Shown: one piece after another, positions 1 to 6,445 of the stretch
Layout: every line of letters begins with the position of its first letter
Numbering within the stretch: position 1 is the first letter of the stretch
DNA from: an uncultured Pirellula sp.
GTDB lineage: Bacteria > Planctomycetota > Planctomycetia > Pirellulales > Pirellulaceae
DNA: 6,445 nt
NCBI GenBank assembly: GCA_903837255.1
Contig: CAILTZ010000078.1
Location: 1 to 6,445, forward strand
Reading direction: 5' to 3'
Notes under the pieces: model-generated
Seen by the model: only the letters and a program-made list of their open reading frames with translations
Told to the model about the DNA's origin: nothing
The model's database searches: none
Program-made: the position numbers and the translations under genes

Positions 1-808
1 CACCTGTGTCTCGCCCAAGAAGCTTCATTGCAGCTTTGACCGGAATGGGGTTGGTAGCAAGCGAGAGCATGTCGCGACAAAGCGGAAATAGCTTGTGATG
101 CAACTTGGACGCTTCGGCAAAATCACCCGCCAGGGCCGCCTTAACCATCGCGAGCAGATCACCTGGCACAATGTTTCCCGCCACCGAAATGACACCTTGG
201 GCTCCGATGCTCATCATGGGCAACGTCAGCGAATCGTCTCCGCTGAGGACCGTCAAGTTGGTTGCATTGAGGATCTGAGAGCACTGGTCCAGCGAACCCG
301 TGGCTTCTTTGACCATGGTGATGTTTGGCAGTTCGGCTAGCTTGGCGATCGTCTCGGGTTCGATGTTTTTGGCGGATCGCCCGGGGATGTTGTAGACGCA
401 GTGGGGGATACCGATTTCCAAAGCAATGGCTTTGAAGTGCTCGTAGAATCCGCGTTGAGTGGGTTTGTTGTAATACGGAGCGACTTGCAAGGAGGCATCG
501 GCTCCTTCTTTGGCAGCCCAACGGGTCAAGCGGAGGGCTTCTGCAGTGCAGTTGCTGCCGGTTCCGGCCATGACCTTGCATCGCCCGCGGGCGGCTTGGA
601 CGACTTCGCTGATGACACGCTCATGCTCGTCATGCGAGAGGGTAGGGGACTCGCCAGTGGTTCCTACGGGGACCAAGAAGGTGACCCCGGACTTGATCTG
701 AAAATCGATCTGCTCTTGAAGGCGTTTGACGTCAAGTTTTCCGTCATGAAACGGGGTAACGATCGCTACTCCAACGCCGGCAAAATCGCTTCCCTTGCGA
801 GGACTCAT
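1..808 (-). CDS. dapA: 4-hydroxy-tetrahydrodipicolinate synthase, 3' end cut by the window edge
   Basis: Cytosolic aldolase-family TIM barrel that condenses pyruvate with aspartate semialdehyde, the first committed step to diaminopimelate and lysine. I translated it by hand: 269 complete codons are visible with no stop. E. coli DapA has about 292 residues, so roughly 25 are missing. Numbering runs at a constant +6 to E. coli. GTTGE is at 49-53, with the Thr pair of the proton relay at T50/T51. Y113 and catalytic Y139 are present, the latter in YNIPGRS with substrate-carboxylate R144. The Schiff-base lysine is K167 in VKEAT. Residues matching the E. coli lysine-inhibition site are also present: S54, H59, H62, N86, E90, Y112. 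The ATG at 808 gives the usual N-terminus (VAIVTPF at 14-20) and has AAAGG 9 bases upstream. It begins 19 bases after the atpC stop, so it is probably cotranscribed. GTTGE, the PGR motif and R144 favour DapA over other family members such as N-acetylneuraminate lyase. Confidence 0.95.
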   Translation of the reverse strand, partial: MSPRKGSDFAGVGVAIVTPFHDGKLDVKRLQEQIDFQIKSGVTFLVPVGTTGESPTLSHDEHERVISEVVQAARGRCKVMAGTGSNCTAEALRLTRWAAKEGADASLQVAPYYNKPTQRGFYEHFKAIALEIGIPHCVYNIPGRSAKNIEPETIAKLAELPNITMVKEATGSLDQCSQILNATNLTVLSGDDSLTLPMMSIGAQGVISVAGNIVPGDLLAMVKAALAGDFAEASKLHHKLFPLCRDMLSLATNPIPVKAAMKLLGRDTG

Positions 809-817
809 GAGCTGATG

Positions 818-822
818 CCTTT
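818..822 (-). promoter_or_regulatory. Probable ribosome-binding site of dapA
   Basis: AAAGG on the minus strand, 9 bases before the dapA ATG at 808, inside the 19-base atpC-dapA spacer. The match is modest but correctly placed. The spacer is too short for an independent promoter, though one could lie within atpC. Confidence 0.45.
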
Positions 823-827
823 AACTT

Positions 828-1226
828 TTAGCTACTGATTCTGAGCTTACCGCGAGCCTGGGCCAAAGCCCGTTCTTTGACGGCGCGAGCCTCGGGGCTC
901 GTCGCAACCAATTCGGTTGCTTTTCTGAGTTCCTCTTCAGCACCCTGACGATCGATCTGTTCGGGTTTGAGCAATCGGTTGGTAAGCACATAGACCCCGT
1001 CGCGGGTGACCTGGACAAACCCACCATCGACAAACCAAGTTTGTTCGCCACTGGAGGACTTGAGTTTCATCAGTCCGTATCCGAGTCGGCCGACCATAGG
1101 GGCGCGACCTGGCAAAATCCCGAGCTCCCCATCATACATGGGGAGTTTGAGTGCATCGCACTGGACATCCAACTCGGTTTTTTCCGGAGTGACGACGACG
1201 CAATGTACGGCTTGGTCGGAGCTCAT
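828..1226 (-). CDS. atpC: F1Fo ATP synthase epsilon subunit
   Basis: Subunit of the F1 central stalk. It links gamma to the c-ring and, through its C-terminal helices, can inhibit ATP hydrolysis. The 132 residues match the usual 130-140. The N-terminal beta-sandwich spans about 1-85 and shows DGELGILPGRAPMVGRLGYG (32-51) and FVDGGFVQV (65-73). A charged, alanine-rich helical hairpin follows at about 88-130. The segment aligned with the ATP-binding motif IDxxRA of Bacillus-type epsilon reads IDRQGA (91-96), with glycine in place of arginine. The ATG lies 2 bases after the atpD stop. Its ribosome-binding site AAGGGAAG sits inside the last atpD codons, 8 bases from the start, which suggests translational coupling to atpD. 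The family is clear; the regulatory meaning of the altered motif is inference. Confidence 0.95.
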   Translation of the reverse strand: MSSDQAVHCVVVTPEKTELDVQCDALKLPMYDGELGILPGRAPMVGRLGYGLMKLKSSSGEQTWFVDGGFVQVTRDGVYVLTNRLLKPEQIDRQGAEEELRKATELVATSPEARAVKERALAQARGKLRISS

Positions 1227-1228
1227 AG

Positions 1229-2765
<1,537 letters not shown>

Positions 2766-3662
2766 CTATCCCAGGGCTTCGACCCCGCCGATGATTTCCA
2801 TGATTTCTTGCGTGATCTTGCTCTGACGAGCGCGATTGTAGGTTCTCGACAGGGCCTTGATGATATCCCCAGCGTTTTCCGTAGCGCTTTTCATAGCGAC
2901 CATCCGAGCAATCTGCTCGCTGACGGCCGCATCCAAAAAGCACTTGAACAATCTGGCTCGAAAACTCGCCGGAACGACTTCTTGAAGGATTGCCGAGGCG
3001 TTGGGCAGAAACTCGTAATCGTCTCGAATCTTGCTCTCCTGGGCCAGGGCAACGTCGGTCGACTTTGTCTGTAGATCTAGCCCTGCGAAGGGCAGTAGAG
3101 TCTCGACGATCGGCAGCTGTTTCGAACTGGTGATGAACTTGGTGTAAGCCACATCGACCCGGTCGACTTGGCCTGACACATAGCGGTAGATCAGATCATC
3201 GGCGATTTTTGCTACCGAATCGAAGCTCGGTTGGTCATCGAATTCAGTGTACGTCTTCTCGATTGGGATTCCTGCGAATCGGAATGCTGAAATTCCACGT
3301 TTGCCGCTGACGGAGGTCTGCCCCGCATCGGCTTGCTCTTTGATCTCGTTGCGGCGTTGGGTAGCGACGCGTACTAGCGAGCCGTTGTATCCACCGCAAA
3401 GTCCACGGTTGGCTGTGAGGACAAGAATATCGACCGCCTTGACCTCCTCGTGAGCCACCAAAAGCGGGTGACTGACACTCGCTCCACTGCTTGCCAAGTC
3501 CTGGACGATTTGGGTGATACGCTTGGTGTAGTCGGTTGCGGCCGCAGCGCGGTCCATGGCCTTCTTGAACCTTGCGGTTGCAATCAGCTCCATCGTCCGC
3601 GTAATCTTGCGGATGTTGCGAACGCTTTTTCGGCGTTTATCGAGTTGACGAATGTTTGCCAT
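2766..3662 (-). CDS. atpG: F1Fo ATP synthase gamma subunit (rotor shaft)
   Basis: Central rotor of F1; its coiled coil turns inside the alpha3beta3 ring and attaches to the c-ring with epsilon. It has 298 residues, against about 286 in E. coli. The N-terminal helix shows the signature RRKSVRNIRKITRTMELIATAR (10-31). The Rossmann-like middle carries the conserved strand-turn as LTANRGLCGGYN (82-93), with Asn where most homologues have Asp (DRGLCGG). The C-terminal helix has SEQIARMVAMKSATENA (248-264), YNRARQSKITQEIMEI (275-290) and a GG pair near the end, the family signature. The middle region (about 110-235) is divergent from proteobacterial forms, as expected for gamma. The start at 3662 has GAGGAA 10 bases upstream and lies 24 bases after the atpA stop. 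Confidence 0.97.
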   Translation of the reverse strand: MANIRQLDKRRKSVRNIRKITRTMELIATARFKKAMDRAAAATDYTKRITQIVQDLASSGASVSHPLLVAHEEVKAVDILVLTANRGLCGGYNGSLVRVATQRRNEIKEQADAGQTSVSGKRGISAFRFAGIPIEKTYTEFDDQPSFDSVAKIADDLIYRYVSGQVDRVDVAYTKFITSSKQLPIVETLLPFAGLDLQTKSTDVALAQESKIRDDYEFLPNASAILQEVVPASFRARLFKCFLDAAVSEQIARMVAMKSATENAGDIIKALSRTYNRARQSKITQEIMEIIGGVEALG

Positions 3663-3672
3663 TGCCAGTAGG

Positions 3673-3678
3673 TTCCTC
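3673..3678 (-). promoter_or_regulatory. Ribosome-binding site of atpG
   Basis: GAGGAA on the minus strand, 10 bases before the atpG ATG at 3662, within the 24-base atpA-atpG spacer. It supports the annotated start, which also gives the conserved gamma N-terminus. Confidence 0.55.
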
Positions 3679-3686
3679 GGCTGTTG

Positions 3687-5195
3687 TTACGCTCGGAAAG
3701 TCGCTTTGAAGGAGGTGATGGTCGATTTGATCATCTCTTCGATCTCTGGCGTCAAATCCGCAACTTCATTGATCTTCTTGATCACATCGCCTTTGCGATC
3801 TCGCAAAAAGTCCAATAGTCCGGTTTCAAACTCGCGGACCTTGGCGACCGGAACGTCGTCCAAATAACCCCGGGTACCGGCATAGATGCTGACGATCTGT
3901 TCGGCGACGTCCATCGGTTGGAACTGAGGTTGCTTGAGCAACTCAACCATTCGATAACCGCGATCGAGCTTGCCCTGTGTAGCCGGATCGAGTTCGGTAC
4001 CCAGCTGGGCGAATGCTTCGAGTTCGCGGAAGGAGGCCAAGTCCAATCGCAGACCACCGGCGACCTTCTTCATGGCTTTGATCTGAGCATTGCCACCGAC
4101 GCGAGAGACCGAGATACCGACGTTCATCGCCGGGCGAATACCGGCGAAGAACAAGTCTGGTTGCAGGTAGATCTGTCCGTCGGTGATCGAGATCACGTTG
4201 GTAGGAATGTATGCCGAAACTTCACCTTCGAGGGTTTCGATGATCGGAAGGCTCGTAATCGATCCGCTACCTAGTTCTTTGGAAAGCTTTGCCGATCGCT
4301 CCAGCAAGCGGCTATGGCAATAGAAAACGTCCCCAGGGAACGCCTCGCGTCCGGGTGGACGACGCATCAGCAAGCTCAATTGTCGGTAGGCGACGGCTTG
4401 TTTGCTCAAGTCATCGTAGACGACCAGAGCGTGCTGACCGTTGAACATGAAATGTTCTGCCATCGCGGTTCCAGCATAGGGAGCGACATACTGCAATGGG
4501 GCAGGGGAGCTAGCACCCGAAACGATGACCGTGGTGTATTCCATCGCACCGGCTTTTTCCAAGGCGTCGATGATCAAAGCGACCGAGGAGTCCTTTTGAC
4601 CGATGGCAACATAGAAGCATTTCACTCCTTTGCCCTTTTGGTTGATGATCGCATCGACGGCGATCGCAGTCTTGCCGGTCTTTCGGTCGCCGATGATCAA
4701 CTCCCGCTGACCGCGTCCGATGGGGGTCATCGCATCGATGGCTTTGATCCCGGTTTGCATCGGCTCGTTGACAGGATGGCGTTCGGACACACCGGTTGCA
4801 ATGATTTCGACCGGTCGGCGAACATTCGTGCTGACCGGGCCTTTGCCATCGAGGGGATTTCCTAGCGGATCGAGTACTCGACCGATGACGGCGTCTCCCG
4901 CCGGAACGCTCAGCAGGGTACCCAAAGCCCGAACTTCGTCCCCCTCGCTGATGCTCAGATAATCGCCGAGGATGATCACACCGACGGATTTTTCTTCGAG
5001 GTTAAACGCTAGCCCGATCACTCCGCTTGGAAACTGAACCATCTCGCCGGACATCACGCCCGAAAGCCCGTAGACCCGAGCGATACCGTCCCCGACCTCA
5101 AGGACCGTTCCTACTTCGCGAACGTCGACCTGGCTACCGAACTGTTCGATTTCCTTCTGAATGACAGAGGCAATTTCATCCGAGTTAAACTTCAT
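3687..5195 (-). CDS. atpA: F1Fo ATP synthase alpha subunit
   Basis: Non-catalytic nucleotide-binding subunit of F1 that alternates with beta and donates the arginine finger to the catalytic sites. The 502 residues are within the usual range (about 500-515). The N-terminal segment (1-25), which binds delta, is followed by a beta-barrel with [11 protein letters not shown] (34-44). Walker A is GDRKTGKT (169-176), with Lys where Gln is usual. Other motifs are [11 protein letters not shown] (195-205), [11 protein letters not shown] (226-236), Walker B ALVVYDD (256-262) and [16 protein letters not shown] (277-292). The arginine finger is R365 in [10 protein letters not shown]. The motif after GDVFY reads CHSRLLERS, where many bacteria have LHSRLLERA. 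The ATG at 5195 has AGAGG 8 bases upstream. A 115-base spacer with a hairpin precedes the gene, and atpG follows after 24 bases. Confidence 0.98.
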   Translation of the reverse strand: MKFNSDEIASVIQKEIEQFGSQVDVREVGTVLEVGDGIARVYGLSGVMSGEMVQFPSGVIGLAFNLEEKSVGVIILGDYLSISEGDEVRALGTLLSVPAGDAVIGRVLDPLGNPLDGKGPVSTNVRRPVEIIATGVSERHPVNEPMQTGIKAIDAMTPIGRGQRELIIGDRKTGKTAIAVDAIINQKGKGVKCFYVAIGQKDSSVALIIDALEKAGAMEYTTVIVSGASSPAPLQYVAPYAGTAMAEHFMFNGQHALVVYDDLSKQAVAYRQLSLLMRRPPGREAFPGDVFYCHSRLLERSAKLSKELGSGSITSLPIIETLEGEVSAYIPTNVISITDGQIYLQPDLFFAGIRPAMNVGISVSRVGGNAQIKAMKKVAGGLRLDLASFRELEAFAQLGTELDPATQGKLDRGYRMVELLKQPQFQPMDVAEQIVSIYAGTRGYLDDVPVAKVREFETGLLDFLRDRKGDVIKKINEVADLTPEIEEMIKSTITSFKATFRA

Positions 5196-5203
5196 CTCAT
5201 CGA
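5196..5203 (-). other. Spacing between the atpA ribosome-binding site and start codon
   Basis: These 8 bases separate AGAGG (5204-5208, read on the minus strand) from the atpA ATG at 5195-5193. The spacing is close to ideal and supports this start. An overlapping upstream ATG at 5200 is out of frame and meets a stop after two codons. Confidence 0.55.
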
Positions 5204-5208
5204 CCTCT
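5204..5208 (-). promoter_or_regulatory. Ribosome-binding site of atpA
   Basis: AGAGG on the minus strand, 8 bases before the atpA ATG. With the atpC site it is the best Shine-Dalgarno match in the window. That suits alpha, which is needed in three copies per complex, although the link to stoichiometry is inference. Confidence 0.65.
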
Positions 5209-5220
5209 AGGGTTCGTCTA

Positions 5221-5236
5221 CGCAGTCAAAACTGCG
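5221..5236 (-). other. Small perfect hairpin in the atpH-atpA spacer
   Basis: CGCAGT and ACTGCG form a perfect 6-base-pair stem around a 4-base loop, UUUG in the minus-strand transcript. The hairpin lies 25 bases upstream of the atpA start and is not followed by a run of T on either strand, so it is not a standard rho-independent terminator. It could be an RNA-processing or stability element placed just upstream of the atpA ribosome-binding site, or chance. The structure is seen in the sequence; its role is inference. Confidence 0.4.
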
Positions 5237-5254
5237 GGAAGAAATGTTGGGTAA

Positions 5255-5280
5255 GGGAAAATGGAATGTTTTGGGAAAAT
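5255..5280. repeat. Two copies of GGGAAAAT in the atpH-atpA spacer
   Basis: GGGAAAAT occurs at 5255-5262 and 5273-5280 on the plus strand, 18 bases apart. The preceding bases are also alike (AATGTT with GGG following), so it looks like a decayed short duplication. On the transcribed strand this makes a pyrimidine-rich stretch. The sequence is low in complexity, so chance similarity is possible. Confidence 0.4.
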
Positions 5281-5295
5281 CAGTGCAATCAAAGC

Positions 5296-5322
5296 TAAGT
5301 TGTCTGCACGTTAAGTTGTCTG
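5296..5322. repeat. 11-base direct repeat spanning the atpH stop
   Basis: TAAGTTGTCTG occurs at 5296-5306 and again at 5312-5322, a period of 16 bases. The second copy covers the last Gln-Thr-Thr codons and all but one base of the stop codon of atpH (minus strand); the first lies just downstream of the stop. An exact 11-base match this close is unlikely by chance and suggests a small tandem duplication of the gene end. The shared core AGTTGTCT also occurs at 2699-2706, upstream of atpD. Confidence 0.6.
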
Positions 5323-5940
5323 AACAAGGGAGTCGACTGAGGACCGCAGGGCGTTATCGGCCCGTTGGCCGACCGTTTTTCGCAGTGCAGCGAGTTGGCC
5401 ATCGATGCTACCATCGAGGACGGTGTCGCCGACGCGAACAATCAAGCCTCCAAGGATGCTCGGGTCAACTTTGGTGTTGAGCCGGACGTCTTTCTTGAAA
5501 ATACTTGTGAGCTTCTCGGTCAACGAAGCCTTCGCTGCGGGTTCGAGTTCCTCTGCCACGGTGACTTGAACCTGTATTCGACCTGCTATTTCGTCTCGAA
5601 GATCCGATGCTGCCTGTTGGATCGCCCGCAGTGAACCGAGCCTTTGGCGTCGAGCGAGGATCTTCAGGAATGTCACCAACGTCGGACTCATCTTGCCTTC
5701 AAACACACGATCGATCATGGCCGATTTGTCCTCGACGGACATTTTGGGATTCGTCAACGCATATTCGACCTTGGGATTCTTGTTCAGCACGTCTGCGACC
5801 AAGGACTCGAGTTGCTCGACGACCTCGTCTAGGTTCTTTGAAGCTTGTGCAGCACCAAGCAAAGCCCTAGCGTAGACTTCGCCAACATGCTGCTCTTGGC
5901 TGTCAAATACGGTTGGTATTTTTTTGGTTTGCTCGGACAT
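5311..5940 (-). CDS. atpH: F1Fo ATP synthase delta subunit (OSCP family)
   Basis: Caps F1 and ties the alpha N-termini to the b peripheral stalk, holding the stator together. It has 209 residues, longer than E. coli delta (about 177), partly through about 13 extra polar residues at the N-terminus before VGEVYARALLGAA (19-31). The N-terminal helical bundle spans about 19-120 and includes FLKILARRQRLGSL (91-104). The C-terminal domain has the family signature VDPSILGGLIVRVGDTVLDGSIDGQLAAL (158-186). The ATG at 5940 is secure: the frame meets a TAA at 5950-5952, 10 bases upstream, with no alternative start between. No convincing Shine-Dalgarno sequence precedes it; the region is filled by 13-base repeats. 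Its place between atpF and atpA is canonical. Confidence 0.95.
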   Translation of the reverse strand: MSEQTKKIPTVFDSQEQHVGEVYARALLGAAQASKNLDEVVEQLESLVADVLNKNPKVEYALTNPKMSVEDKSAMIDRVFEGKMSPTLVTFLKILARRQRLGSLRAIQQAASDLRDEIAGRIQVQVTVAEELEPAAKASLTEKLTSIFKKDVRLNTKVDPSILGGLIVRVGDTVLDGSIDGQLAALRKTVGQRADNALRSSVDSLVQTT

Positions 5941-5941
5941 C

Positions 5942-5980
5942 GTTCGATCTTAGAGTTCGATTCTAAAGTTCGGTTCTAAA
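5942..5980. repeat. Three tandem copies of a 13-base unit upstream of atpH
   Basis: Copies lie at 5942-5954, 5955-5967 and 5968-5980 with no bases between them. On the plus strand they read GTTCGATCTTAGA, GTTCGATTCTAAA and GTTCGGTTCTAAA. Copies two and three differ at one position; copies one and two differ at three. The array ends one base before the atpH ATG, so it occupies the place where a ribosome-binding site would be. The TTAGA and TCTAA parts can pair across a 7-base loop (5950-5966), so a weak RNA hairpin is possible. Confidence 0.8.
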
Positions 5981-6024
5981 GCCAACCCTCGAGAGGTGCC
6001 GTAGAGTCTAAAAACCCGCTAAAA

Positions 6025-6445
6025 TTAGTTTCCGCTTGGCAGTCGGCCCAAGGCCTCATTGATCAGCTTTTGGTGATCCCCCGTGTTGAGCTCACGACCG
6101 ATCACACGCCTCGCCAATCCAAAGGCCAGGTCAGTGCTCTTGCTCGAAAGCTCCGAGAGAGCTGCTTGCTTGGCCGTCTCGATCTCGCTGCGAGCGCGAT
6201 CGATCATGCGAGTCGCATCGGACTGAGCCTCGGTCTTGATCCTTTCGGCGACCAACTCCGCATCCCGCTTGGCCTGGTGAACGAGCTCTTGGGCTTTGAC
6301 CGCCGCATCGGCGAGCTTGGCCTCGTATTGCTTGAGCTTTTCAGCAGCCTCTTGCGAAGCCTTTTGAGCATCGGCAATCTGGTTTGCAATCGTTGTTTCT
6401 CGCAGAGCAAGTGCCTGGGAGATTGGTTTCCATGCCACCAAGTAG
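6025..6445 (-). CDS. atpF: F1Fo ATP synthase b subunit, 5' end cut by the window edge
   Basis: Peripheral-stalk subunit, normally anchored by one N-terminal membrane helix; its long coiled coil reaches delta on top of F1. 139 complete codons are visible. The N-terminal membrane helix lies outside the window. The frame stays open to the edge and reads Tyr-Leu-Val-Ala-Trp-Lys-Pro-Ile, matching the WKPI motif that follows the membrane helix in b subunits. The TTG at 6441 is therefore an internal leucine, not a start. The rest is alanine-, glutamate- and lysine-rich with few helix breakers, as expected of the b dimer coiled coil, and contains AKRDAELVAERIKTEA. Near the C-terminus LAFGLARRVIGREL is the conserved delta-binding helix. 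The gene is followed by an 84-base spacer before atpH. A b' paralogue is possible but less likely, as the neighbour is atpH. Confidence 0.93.
   Translation of the reverse strand, partial: YLVAWKPISQALALRETTIANQIADAQKASQEAAEKLKQYEAKLADAAVKAQELVHQAKRDAELVAERIKTEAQSDATRMIDRARSEIETAKQAALSELSSKSTDLAFGLARRVIGRELNTGDHQKLINEALGRLPSGN

Noticed and set aside
159..581. A 140-codon open frame on the minus strand.
   Set aside because: It is in another frame within dapA; the dapA frame carries the conserved motifs while this one is rich in His, Arg and Cys with no domain.
401..838. A 145-codon open frame on the plus strand.
   Set aside because: Antisense to dapA, whose minus-strand translation contains all catalytic residues; treated as a shadow frame.
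4314..4865. A 183-codon open frame on the plus strand.
   Set aside because: Antisense to the conserved core of atpA, including Walker A; no domain is visible and no ribosome-binding site was evident.
5221..5236. The hairpin as a rho-independent terminator.
   Set aside because: The stem is only 6 base pairs and no T run follows on either strand; termination before atpA would also disrupt the operon.
6439..6441. TTG as a start codon for the b subunit.
   Set aside because: The frame is open to the window edge and the residues around it match the region after the membrane helix, so the real start is upstream, outside the window.

Overview
This window is most of a bacterial F-type ATP synthase operon followed by a lysine/diaminopimelate gene, and every gene is on the minus strand. 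In transcription order (right to left) it reads atpF (5' end outside the window), atpH, atpA, atpG, atpD, atpC, then dapA (3' end outside the window). The order b-delta-alpha-gamma-beta-epsilon is the classical bacterial F1Fo order. atpB and atpE would be expected just beyond the right edge.

The organism looks like a planctomycete, probably a Pirellula/Rhodopirellula relative. This rests on the recalled flavour of several proteins: the beta-subunit stretch with [30 protein letters not shown] in alpha, and the sequence of the gamma C-terminal half. GC content is moderate. I could not run a search, so the phylum call is an inference of moderate confidence.

Layout: positions 1-808 hold dapA (269 codons visible). 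Nineteen bases separate it from atpC (828-1226), which starts 2 bases after the atpD stop. atpD (1229-2683) is separated from atpG (2766-3662) by 82 bases. atpA (3687-5195) lies 24 bases upstream of atpG. atpH (5311-5940) and atpA are separated by 115 bases, which hold a small hairpin and short direct repeats. atpF (6025-6445) and atpH are separated by 84 bases, which hold three tandem copies of a 13-base unit ending one base before the atpH start codon. No gap exceeds 300 bases, and no rho-independent terminator is visible, so one transcript through dapA is plausible.

The proteins form F1 (alpha3 beta3 gamma epsilon), the delta stalk cap and the soluble part of the b peripheral stalk. The visible catalytic motifs are intact, including both Walker A loops, the beta catalytic glutamate, DELSEED and the alpha arginine finger. 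DapA makes the first committed intermediate for diaminopimelate and lysine. Its catalytic residues, and residues matching the E. coli lysine-feedback site, are present.

I see no undescribed system here. The items worth a second look are the short repeats in the spacers, the placement of dapA at the end of the operon, an excess of the palindrome CGATCG, and small motif deviations in epsilon and gamma.
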